Counted from the stretch's first letter, positions 1 through 6,389 are shown. The stretch: 6,392 bases of DNA from Actinomycetota bacterium (GCA_947463335.1 CANHRF010000060.1:1-6392); one strand, 5' to 3'. Notes: generated by a model from the letters alone, not told the origin. A program made the numbers and translations.

Positions 1-24
1 ATTTCCGTGACAGGAGGGTTAGTG

Positions 25-64
25 CTTCAACGTTTTCGCCCCCGAAGGGAGCCTGGCGCTGAAG
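25..64 (-). promoter_or_regulatory. Two-stem RNA fold, presumed 5' leader of the downstream (rpsF) operon
   Basis: Read leftward, 64-57 (CTTCAGCG) pairs with 32-25 (CGTTGAAG) in eight consecutive pairs, one of them G-U. Inside, 52-47 (GCTCCC) pairs with 43-38 (GGGGGC) in six pairs including one G-U, around a TTC loop. The two stems are separated by an internal loop of CCAG against GAAAA. Both wobble pairs become A-C mismatches if the plus strand is transcribed, so the fold favours leftward RNA. No T-run follows, so it does not look like an intrinsic terminator for the operon upstream. In actinobacteria the gene after this GT87 gene is usually rpsF, and rpsF leaders are known to carry RNA structures bound by S6:S18. 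That assignment is inferred from synteny, because rpsF itself lies outside the window. The remainder of 1-66 shows no gene. Confidence 0.45.
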
Positions 65-66
65 GG

Positions 67-1287
67 TTAAGGGTACGCGTTGCCGCTTTCAAAGAGAAAT
101 TCACGCAGGGATCTGTGGGCAAGCGGGCCCCGGTTTCCGCCTGCCAGGCCGCGGCGTACGAAGGTCGCGATCAGATAGACCGTGGCGACAATTCGCAACA
201 AGGTAATCAGCGCATATCCATAAAGCGGAAGGCCAAACTTTGCACCAGTAACGCTCGCCAGATGCTGCCAAATTGCAATGTGATAAATAAGTTCAGCGCC
301 TTGCCAGATCCAGAAAGCATGCAAATCTCGTTTATCAATTAGCGCAATCACCGCAAGCGGTACCAACCACAATACATATTGAGGTGAGTAAACCTTACTG
401 GCACACATCACGGTTGCTAAAACTATAAAACTTAAAGATGCCAGCGACGGTGTGTTTCGCAGCGCAAAGATATAGATTGCGATTGCGGCAAAACCGATCA
501 GCAGAAATAGAATTGATAAGTAGTTAAGGCTTGGCAAGTTCACGCCAAGTGCTGTCAACGCATACCAGAGTGAGCCCCAATCAGAACCTCGCGATAAATT
601 CAATTGATAAAAACGGAGCCAACCTTCGGGCGTTGTTAGGTAAACCGGCAAATTAATTGCCGTAAAAGTGAAGCAGGTAATCGCTAAGTACCTGATTGAT
701 CCGCGCAACTGATTGCGTCTTAAAAATATCAATATGATTGGAAACAATAAAAAGATCGGCATAAATTTTGTAGAGATTGATATCCCAAGGGCGAGCGCAC
801 TTAAATCTAATTTCTTTCGATCAAACCAATAAATTGCGGCGATCATTGAGATAATCGCCCACAGATCCCAATTTATATAAAGTGAAGCGATCCCAGCCGG
901 AGCCAATATAGATAAGTAAGCGAATTCAGGCCTTATCTTGTAAACAAGTAAAGATAAGAGAATAAATAAGAGGGCTAAGAAAAATACATTTATATAGAAG
1001 TAGTTCGTCGTCGAATTATCGCCGCCAGGTGTTATCTGAGCGAGCGCCCACATCACCGTTCCGGTAACTACTGGATACTCAACAGAATCGACTCCATTTG
1101 CATAGGCCCAATCCCCTTTAGATAAGCCTCTTTCGCCGAATAAAGCGGGGATATCTGAATAACAAGCGAGTACATATTGATCAGGTGTTGCCCATCCTGA
1201 ACTTTCACAACTATTGAATTTAACAAAACTAATTAGCGAGGCAAGAAGTGCAAGAGCAATAATCGCTCCCGTTTTCTTACGCAACAC
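67..1287 (-). CDS. GT87-family (DUF2029-like) polyprenol-dependent glycosyltransferase, integral membrane
   Basis: This 406-residue protein is very hydrophobic, with about ten membrane segments: one near 8-23, a cluster from 95 to 216, and another from 256 to 376. It ends in a basic, probably cytoplasmic tail after 377. The first extracytoplasmic loop carries CYSDIPALF (42-50), RGL and then VEYPVVTG (69-76). This is the signature of actinobacterial GT87 proteins such as the product of Rv0051. In GT-C enzymes an acidic residue in this loop is catalytic, so D45 is a candidate. A second conserved-looking block is SPQYVLWLVP (301-310). Family members transfer mannose or another sugar from a polyprenyl-phosphate donor to envelope acceptors outside the membrane; the substrate here is unknown. 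The chosen start is a GTG directly abutting the TAA of ponA (TAAGTG) with no good ribosome binding site, suggesting translational coupling. The first half is AT-richer than the neighbouring genes. The family call is firm, the substrate is not. Confidence 0.85.
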   Translation of the reverse strand: MLRKKTGAIIALALLASLISFVKFNSCESSGWATPDQYVLACYSDIPALFGERGLSKGDWAYANGVDSVEYPVVTGTVMWALAQITPGGDNSTTNYFYINVFFLALLFILLSLLVYKIRPEFAYLSILAPAGIASLYINWDLWAIISMIAAIYWFDRKKLDLSALALGISISTKFMPIFLLFPIILIFLRRNQLRGSIRYLAITCFTFTAINLPVYLTTPEGWLRFYQLNLSRGSDWGSLWYALTALGVNLPSLNYLSILFLLIGFAAIAIYIFALRNTPSLASLSFIVLATVMCASKVYSPQYVLWLVPLAVIALIDKRDLHAFWIWQGAELIYHIAIWQHLASVTGAKFGLPLYGYALITLLRIVATVYLIATFVRRGLAGGNRGPLAHRSLREFLFESGNAYP

Positions 1288-3198
1288 TTACTTTGGTTTT
1301 CTAGTCTGCGTGCCGCCACTAGTCATAACCACAGGGTCTGTACCCCCAACATTTGCGGGTGCTGGGAAACTCATGATTGGTTCACCCTTTAACGCACCCT
1401 TCATAAAGGCGGTCCAGATTCGCGCTGGGAAAGTTCCACCAGTAACAGAAGTCAGGCCACCAATTCCATTTAAGGATTCAGACGCGCTGTCACGGAAGAG
1501 CGCCACCGATGCAGCGAGTTGTGGTGTGTATGCGCTAAACCAGGCGGAAGCATTTGATTGGCTTGTTCCGGTCTTTCCTGCGGCTGGTCGACCCAGAGCT
1601 AAAGCTGCAGCACCTGTTCCGCCATTTACTACGCTTCTAAGTGAATAAGTTAAATCCGCCATTACATCTTTCGCAAAGACTTCTTGGGTTTGAGACTGTC
1701 CTTCGTAAAGCACGCCTTTATTCGGTCCGGTCACTGATCCAATTAAATAAGGTTTGGAGTAAACACCTTGCGCCGCAAAGGTTGCATAGGCGTTGGTCAC
1801 ATCAATTACCCGCGGGCTCGCAACGCCAAGCACCACTGAAGGTGAAGGCACCATTGCAACAGATTCAGGAATGCCTGCTCGACGCGCGACATCTACAACC
1901 TTTTCCAAGCCAGCCATCTGTCCAAGTGGAACAAAGACGGTGTTTATCGAGTGCTTGGTAGCTTCTAATAAATCTACTTGTCCCCAACCTTCATTTCCAT
2001 AATTAGATACTTCATATGGTTTTCCTAAATCATCAAAGATTTGTGGTGAATCACCGTTCCACATTGATGTCAGTGGGATACCTGCTTCAAGAGCTGCGAT
2101 GATCGCAAATGGCTTAAAAGTAGAGCCGGCTAAGGCAATTGACTGGGTGGCATCGTTTAGTTGGCGCTCTAGATAATCTTTGCCGCCGTACATCGCAATT
2201 ATTTCACCAGTGCCTGGGCGGATTGCAATTAAGCCAATCCGTAAATTATCTGGAGCTTTCTTTGGATACAACTTTGTTACTGCATCAACCGCAGATTGCT
2301 GCGCTTGTGCATCTAGCGTCGTTTTGATTACAAGTCCACCGACTAGAAGTTGGTCTTCGGTAAAGCCGAGTTTGCCCATCTCTTTTTGAACCGCTGCGAC
2401 GATATGTCCTTTAGGTCCACTCAGTTGTCCAGATTTAGTGCGGGGTATGACTTTAGGGTATTTCATCTTCGCCGCATCTTCGGGCGTGATCCATTCTTTA
2501 TCTAACATTCCATTTATTACATATTGGAATCTATTCTTTAAACGCTCTTCATTCTCTTTAGATAGCGCCGGATCGTAATAACCAGGCGAACGCAAAATAC
2601 TTGCAATCACCGCTGTTTGAGAGAGCGTCAATTGGTCAACGTTGCGATTGAAATATTGCTGGGCAGCGGTTTGCACACCATAAGAACCGCGGCCAAAGTA
2701 AATAGTATTTAGATAATTCTCTAAAATTTGATCTTTCGAAAGGGAGTTCTCGAGCTTTAAGGAAATTACAAGCTCTCTTATCTTTCGCTGGATTGTTCGG
2801 CTAGGCGATAAGAAAGCGGTCTTGGCATATTGCTGGGTGATTGTTGAACCACCTTCACCCGTTAGATTTCCTGACCTTAAATTGTTTAATAGCGCGCGTG
2901 AGATACCGGTAATGCTAAATGCCTTATTTGAGTAAAAATTGCGATCTTCGGCGGCCATTACAGCGTTACGTAGATCCATTGGAATTTTTGCTAGCGGAAG
3001 TATCTGGCGATTCTGCGAACCGATACGACCAATCTCTTCGCCATTTGAATATTGAATAATTGTGGATTGGCTATTTACATATGCATTTGGATCAGGAATT
3101 GAGACGGTGAACCAAGCAAAAGCAAAGAGGGTTGACCCAGCGATAAAGCCAAAGCCGGCTAAGAAAATAGCGGCGCGTATAAGCCTGCGGCGGATCAT
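1288..3198 (-). CDS. ponA: Class A penicillin-binding protein (bifunctional transglycosylase/transpeptidase)
   Basis: This 636-residue enzyme polymerises lipid II into glycan strands and cross-links the stem peptides on the outer face of the membrane. A short basic N terminus (MIRRRLIR) is followed by a single membrane anchor at about 8-32. The GT51 transglycosylase domain spans about 60-230 and shows EDRNFY (84-89, catalytic E84), GGSTITQQ (116-123) and ILENYLN (158-164, second acidic residue E160). The transpeptidase domain spans about 320-600 with STFK (359-362, nucleophile S359), SIN (417-419) and KTGTS (542-546). All catalytic motifs are intact. It lacks the C-terminal PASTA domain and the long cytoplasmic N terminus of mycobacterial PonA1. 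It ends instead in a Pro/Gly/Thr-rich tail of about 30 residues, making it a compact version. The ATG lies 9 nt after the DUF5318 stop and has no ribosome binding site. A TAACCT -10 element at exactly -12 to -7 suggests a leaderless transcript. Confidence 0.96.
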   Translation of the reverse strand: MIRRRLIRAAIFLAGFGFIAGSTLFAFAWFTVSIPDPNAYVNSQSTIIQYSNGEEIGRIGSQNRQILPLAKIPMDLRNAVMAAEDRNFYSNKAFSITGISRALLNNLRSGNLTGEGGSTITQQYAKTAFLSPSRTIQRKIRELVISLKLENSLSKDQILENYLNTIYFGRGSYGVQTAAQQYFNRNVDQLTLSQTAVIASILRSPGYYDPALSKENEERLKNRFQYVINGMLDKEWITPEDAAKMKYPKVIPRTKSGQLSGPKGHIVAAVQKEMGKLGFTEDQLLVGGLVIKTTLDAQAQQSAVDAVTKLYPKKAPDNLRIGLIAIRPGTGEIIAMYGGKDYLERQLNDATQSIALAGSTFKPFAIIAALEAGIPLTSMWNGDSPQIFDDLGKPYEVSNYGNEGWGQVDLLEATKHSINTVFVPLGQMAGLEKVVDVARRAGIPESVAMVPSPSVVLGVASPRVIDVTNAYATFAAQGVYSKPYLIGSVTGPNKGVLYEGQSQTQEVFAKDVMADLTYSLRSVVNGGTGAAALALGRPAAGKTGTSQSNASAWFSAYTPQLAASVALFRDSASESLNGIGGLTSVTGGTFPARIWTAFMKGALKGEPIMSFPAPANVGGTDPVVMTSGGTQTRKPK

Positions 3199-3204
3199 TT
3201 CTAA

Positions 3205-3210
3205 AGGTTA
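3205..3210 (-). promoter_or_regulatory. Candidate -10 element (TAACCT) for leaderless ponA mRNA
   Basis: If the A of the ponA ATG (3198) is taken as +1, TAACCT occupies -12 to -7. This is the expected place for the actinobacterial TANNNT -10 element of a leaderless transcript. Its first three bases are the TAA stop codon of DUF5318. No convincing -35 element is seen; a TTGGAA at 3237-3232 is too far away. The absence of a Shine-Dalgarno sequence before ponA supports the reading. Confidence 0.5.
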
Positions 3211-3621
3211 CCCTTTAACCCAATCTTCATCTTCCAAGGTGCGCACCTTGCGGGGTGGCTTTCGCTCAGAGCCATCGCCTAATAGATAGGAAGCGCATAA
3301 ATGGTTCCAAGAGCATTCGCGGCAGACTTCTACGATATAGACGGCGAACTCTCCAAATTCTTTCTCCATTTCAAGTAATTCAATTTCAGTCTTAATGCGA
3401 CCTGAGAATTGTCCTAATTGATCACCGAATGTGTATCGAAGTTCTACCAAGGAATCTTTCTTACAGACCGGACATTTTCTTGAGGTTTTTTCGCCGTGGT
3501 ATTTCGCAGCTCGGATCAAATAAGGATCGGCATCGCAGGCATCTACAACGCCGCGAAATAACGCCAATAAGGTGGCGCGCTTATCGAGTGAATAATCGAT
3601 GAACGCTCTCTTAGATTTCAT
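3208..3621 (-). CDS. DUF5318 family protein, small two-CxxC putative zinc-binding protein
   Basis: This 137-residue protein has no signal peptide or membrane segment, so it is probably cytoplasmic. It carries two CxxC pairs, CPVC at 50-53 and CREC at 100-103, about 46 residues apart, which together could hold one zinc ion. Between them lies GDQLGQFSGRI, and the second pair sits in VYIVEVCRECSWNHL (94-108), which I recognise as the DUF5318 hallmark. The tail (119-137) is charged. Length matches the family, including Rv0049 of Mycobacterium tuberculosis. Its molecular function is unknown to me. Its constant position just upstream of ponA suggests a link to cell-wall synthesis or its control, but a transcriptional convenience is equally possible. 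The ATG at 3621 has no ribosome binding site; a TATCCT element would give a transcript with a leader of about 3 nt. The stop overlaps the ponA -10 element. Confidence 0.9.
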   Translation of the reverse strand: MKSKRAFIDYSLDKRATLLALFRGVVDACDADPYLIRAAKYHGEKTSRKCPVCKKDSLVELRYTFGDQLGQFSGRIKTEIELLEMEKEFGEFAVYIVEVCRECSWNHLCASYLLGDGSERKPPRKVRTLEDEDWVKG

Positions 3622-3627
3622 AATAAG

Positions 3628-3634
3628 AGAAGGA
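3628..3634 (+). promoter_or_regulatory. Ribosome binding site (AGAAGGA) that fixes the TTG start of the MFS gene
   Basis: AGAAGGA ends 10 nt before the TTG at 3645 and is the only clear Shine-Dalgarno sequence at any gene start in the window. It supports TTG 3645 over the in-frame ATG at 3675, which would leave the site 40 nt away. It overlaps the minus-strand TATCCT (3636-3631). Confidence 0.6.
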
Positions 3635-3636
3635 TA
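3631..3636 (-). promoter_or_regulatory. Candidate -10 element (TATCCT) for the DUF5318-ponA-GT87 operon
   Basis: On the minus strand TATCCT lies 9 nt before the DUF5318 ATG. The usual spacing to a start site would place +1 at an A at 3624, giving a 3-nt leader. It fits the actinobacterial TANNNT pattern and sits in the only gap (23 bp) between the divergent genes. No good -35 element is visible. Confidence 0.4.
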
Positions 3637-3644
3637 AACCCCTT

Positions 3645-4952
3645 TTGAGTACTTCGCCCGACTACCCTTTAACTATGAACGTTTGGCAACTCTTAACGGA
3701 TCGCAAATTTTCGCGATTATTACGTGTTCGCTGGACTGGTCAAATGACCGATGGGATCTTTCAAAGCGCGCTAGCCTCTTTTGTAATTTTCTCGCCAGAG
3801 CGCCAAGCTGATGCTTTAAGCGCCGCCTTGGCTTTTGCTGTAGTTCTGCTTCCTTATTCCCTAGTTGGGCCTTTTGTTGGAACTATTTTAGATCGCGTTT
3901 CTCGCCAGCGTGCAATTGCATATGCAAATCTGACTCGCGCTTTAACGCTCACCGTTGTTTCACTCTTAATCTTTCAAGGTAGGACCGGGATTGAATTAAC
4001 GATATTTGTCTTGGTCGCATTTGGTGTTAACCGTTTAATTCTCGCCGGACTTTCCGCGGGAATTCCTTTAATGATCGAAAGTAAATCTTTAATTACCGCT
4101 AACGCTTTGGCTGTGACAGGCGGATCGGTTTGGGTAGTTCTGGGCGGTGGCATTGGATTGGGGCTTCGGCGCTTATTAGATGGCACAACAACAGCTGATC
4201 ACGCTGATGGCTACATAATTTTGGTAGGCGCTTTTGGATATCTTTTGGCGGCGCTCTTTGCGGCAACTTTAAAGAAGCGAGAAATTGGTCCTCTGGATCA
4301 CGAAATAAAGAACGCCAGTTTTGCACAAGGTTTAATTGAAATGCGCGAAGGTATTAACTTTCTGCGCCAACACATTGATGCGGCGCGTGGCATAGGCGCG
4401 ATTGCAATTCATCGCGGCGGAATAACAGCGCTGACATTGATCGCCTTATTGCTTGAGCGAAATACTTTTCATGATCCAGCAGATAATGAAGCAGGGCTGG
4501 CAGGGTTGAGTTTTACTTTGAGTATTGCGGCTTGTGGCTTTGTAGTCGGCGCAGTGATTGCACCTTACGGAGTAAGTAAAGTTGGTAGACATCGTTGGAT
4601 GAGATTTGCAATGTTGGCGAGTACTTTAGGTCCGCTCTTTATTGTTTTCACCCGAACTCCATTAACGCTAGCTTGTGCTGCATTTGTAACCGCGCTATTT
4701 GGTCAGAGTTTAAAAGTCACCAACGATGCGCTGGTGCAATCAAAAATTGATGATATTTATCGCGGGCGAGTATTTTCTGTTTACGATGTTGTGGTCAATG
4801 GTGCGATTGTTTCGGGTGCAGTTATTGCCGCGTTAGCGTTGCCTAATTCCGGTGACGCTTTCCTGGTTCCATTGACGGTTTCAATTCTTTACCTAACCGC
4901 CGGGCTACGTTTACTTCGAGGCCGGGTTTTCTTTCCGCCACCAAGCAAGTAG
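3645..4952 (+). CDS. MFS family transporter, probable drug/metabolite exporter type
   Basis: This 435-residue permease has about twelve membrane segments arranged as two halves. They fall near 37-55, 58-80, 92-111, 116-141, 158-178 and 190-209, then 253-270, 285-307, 318-336, 338-358, 382-400 and 405-423, with a hydrophilic central loop at 210-248. The N-terminal RWTGQMTDGIFQ (29-40) is typical of actinobacterial MFS exporters. The loop between helices 2 and 3 has GTILDRVSRQR (79-89, D83), the MFS motif A. A degenerate copy, PYGVSKVGRHR (307-317), lies at the equivalent place in the second half. The family suggests proton-coupled efflux; the substrate cannot be told. It starts at TTG with a good Shine-Dalgarno sequence, 23 bp from the divergent DUF5318 gene, and its last 42 bp overlap the 3' end of the CCA-enzyme gene. 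It is the only plus-strand gene inside this block. Confidence 0.88.
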   Translation: MSTSPDYPLTMNVWQLLTDRKFSRLLRVRWTGQMTDGIFQSALASFVIFSPERQADALSAALAFAVVLLPYSLVGPFVGTILDRVSRQRAIAYANLTRALTLTVVSLLIFQGRTGIELTIFVLVAFGVNRLILAGLSAGIPLMIESKSLITANALAVTGGSVWVVLGGGIGLGLRRLLDGTTTADHADGYIILVGAFGYLLAALFAATLKKREIGPLDHEIKNASFAQGLIEMREGINFLRQHIDAARGIGAIAIHRGGITALTLIALLLERNTFHDPADNEAGLAGLSFTLSIAACGFVVGAVIAPYGVSKVGRHRWMRFAMLASTLGPLFIVFTRTPLTLACAAFVTALFGQSLKVTNDALVQSKIDDIYRGRVFSVYDVVVNGAIVSGAVIAALALPNSGDAFLVPLTVSILYLTAGLRLLRGRVFFPPPSK

Positions 4953-6356
4953 CTCTTGGGTAGCACGCTCTTCCCCAAGTGGCCCATTCTCTAAACGTAA
5001 CTCCAATAGAAAATCTAAAGCTTTACCCACCGCTGCTGACGGTTTGATTTGCAACAACTCCATTACTTGGGCGCCATCTAAATCCGGACGAATCTTCGAA
5101 AGTTCTTCTTCTTCCATTAACTTCGCGATCCGCGCTTCGAGGCTGTCATACACCTTGGCTAAGCGCTCTGCCTTCTTTAGATTCCGCGTTGTGCAATCAG
5201 CGCGAGTCAGCACGTGTAAGTGAGTCAATAACTCTCCAGCATCACGCACATATCTGCGAACAGCAGAATCAGTCCATTCGCCATCGCCATATCCATGAAA
5301 ACGCAGGTGCAGAGCGACTAGCGTTTCAACATCATCAATTGTCTCTCCATCAAAGCGCAACGCTTTTAACCTTGATTTCGCTAAGCGGGCACCGACAATT
5401 TCGTGGTGATGAAAAGAGACTCCGCCACCAGCAATTAGGCTGCGCGTCTTTGGTTTTCCAATATCGTGCAATAACGCAGCAAGGCGAATAATTAAATTAG
5501 GTCCGCCTAAGCGGTGTTCCAGCGCGATCGCTTGTTCTAAAACGGTAATTGAATGTTCATATACATCTTTGTGGTGATGATGCTCATCAATTTCTAGTCG
5601 CAACTTTGGAATTTCAGGAAGCACGATTTCGGCAAGACCGGTTTCCACCAGGATTGTTACTCCTACACGTGGACGTGTTGACATTAACATCTTGGTAAAT
5701 TCATCGCGAATTCGCTCAGCAGAGATAATTGAAATTCTCCCCGCCATATCTTTCATAGCTTGTAAAACATCGGGGGCAATTTCAAAACCTAATTGGCTGG
5801 CAAATCGAGCCGCTCTCATCATTCTTAACGGATCATCAGAGAATGAATTCTCTGCAGTCGTTGGTGTGCGAATAATCTTCTGCGCTAAATCTGTTAAGCC
5901 ATTATATGGATCGATAAATTCTGGAACTTTGGTAGTTAACTCAAGCGCCATTGCATTCACAGTGAAGTCGCGACGAGATAAATCTCCTAAAATGTTATCG
6001 CCATAAATAACTTCTGGTTTGCGACTTTCGGGATCGTAACTTTCGCTGCGATAAGTTGTTACTTCAACTGTTGTGTCACCACGTTTTCCGGCAACTGTTC
6101 CGTATTCAATTCCGGTCTCCCAGATATTGTCGGCCCAGGTTTTTAAAATCTTCTTTGTCTCATCTGGTTTCGCATTGGTTGTGAAATCTAAATCATTTCC
6201 GAGGCGGCCAAGAAGTGCATCGCGCACTGGTCCGCCAACAAGTGCGAGTCGAAAACCTTGCGCGGCAAAGCTCTGGGCGAGCGAACTCGCTAGCGGCGCT
6301 CGTTCAATTAGCGAGGCGATCGCAACTTCTCCTGCGGCTCCTAATGCACTCGTCAC
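4911..6356 (-). CDS. cca: CCA tRNA nucleotidyltransferase, actinobacterial type
   Basis: This 481-residue cytoplasmic enzyme adds or repairs the 3'-terminal CCA of tRNAs from CTP and ATP without a nucleic acid template (called pcnA in mycobacteria). It is a class II-type enzyme. The head has LVGGPVRDALLGR (39-51) and DLDFTT (55-60, metal-binding D55 and D57). RRDFTVNAMA (128-137), DPLRMMRAARF (175-185) and ERIRDEF (214-220) form the nucleotide-selecting neck. An HD domain follows: H268 within the His-rich stretch 259-268, HDIGKP (297-302) and HHHE (316-319). The C-terminal block DLDGAQVMELLQI (425-437) completes the actinobacterial long form of about 480 residues; all core motifs are intact. 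The GTG start has no ribosome binding site and a TAACCT element upstream. The last 14 codons, including the stop, are antisense to the MFS gene. Confidence 0.96.
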   Translation of the reverse strand: MTSALGAAGEVAIASLIERAPLASSLAQSFAAQGFRLALVGGPVRDALLGRLGNDLDFTTNAKPDETKKILKTWADNIWETGIEYGTVAGKRGDTTVEVTTYRSESYDPESRKPEVIYGDNILGDLSRRDFTVNAMALELTTKVPEFIDPYNGLTDLAQKIIRTPTTAENSFSDDPLRMMRAARFASQLGFEIAPDVLQAMKDMAGRISIISAERIRDEFTKMLMSTRPRVGVTILVETGLAEIVLPEIPKLRLEIDEHHHHKDVYEHSITVLEQAIALEHRLGGPNLIIRLAALLHDIGKPKTRSLIAGGGVSFHHHEIVGARLAKSRLKALRFDGETIDDVETLVALHLRFHGYGDGEWTDSAVRRYVRDAGELLTHLHVLTRADCTTRNLKKAERLAKVYDSLEARIAKLMEEEELSKIRPDLDGAQVMELLQIKPSAAVGKALDFLLELRLENGPLGEERATQELLAWWRKENPASK

Positions 6357-6364
6357 AATAGGTA

Positions 6365-6370
6365 AGGTTA
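6365..6370 (-). promoter_or_regulatory. Candidate -10 element (TAACCT) for the cca gene
   Basis: TAACCT lies 8 nt before the GTG start on the minus strand, so the transcript would begin at or within a few bases of the start codon. No Shine-Dalgarno sequence is present in the 36 bases available. The spacing is slightly longer than ideal for a strictly leaderless start. Confidence 0.35.
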
Positions 6371-6389
6371 GAGCAGTACCCTTGCTCTA
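6369..6389. repeat. Perfect 7-bp inverted repeat in the divergent promoter region, possible operator
   Basis: TAGAGCA (6369-6375) and TGCTCTA (6383-6389) are exact reverse complements around a 7-bp spacer. The centre-to-centre distance of 14 bp is longer than one helical turn. The repeat touches the cca -10 element on one side, and the putative plus-strand -10 lies in its spacer. It also reaches the A of the putative ATG at 6389. It could bind a dimeric regulator or form a small hairpin; chance cannot be excluded at this arm length. Confidence 0.35.
6377..6382 (+). promoter_or_regulatory. Candidate -10 element (TACCCT) for the rightward gene at the window edge
   Basis: TACCCT occupies exactly -12 to -7 if the A of the ATG at 6389 is +1, which is the leaderless arrangement seen at ponA. 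A weak -35 match (GTCACA, 6353-6358) lies 18 bp upstream and overlaps the cca start. The call depends on the ATG being a real start. Confidence 0.35.

Noticed and set aside
7..342. Open plus-strand frame of 111 codons opposite the GT87 C terminus
   Set aside because: Its composition is unlike a folded protein and it lies opposite a well-supported gene and the leader fold.
1234..1245. A 12-mer (AATTAGCGAGGC) repeated at 6306-6317
   Set aside because: Both copies encode the same short peptide Ala-Ser-Leu-Ile in unrelated proteins; there is no flanking similarity and no sign of a mobile repeat.
1214..1648. Open plus-strand frame of 144 codons opposite GT87 and ponA
   Set aside because: It is antisense to two clearly conserved genes, has no recognisable domain and no ribosome binding site that I can see; it follows from the codon use of ponA.
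4955..4979. Inverted repeat CTTGGG/CCCAAG with a 13-nt loop just after the MFS stop, a possible terminator
   Set aside because: The stem is only six pairs, the loop is large, no T-run follows, and the DNA is coding sequence of the cca gene.
5571..5591. Run of histidine codons (residues 259-262 of the CCA enzyme), suspected as a tag or metal-binding insertion
   Set aside because: It sits at the start of the HD domain, where histidines are normal for this family, so no insertion needs to be invoked.
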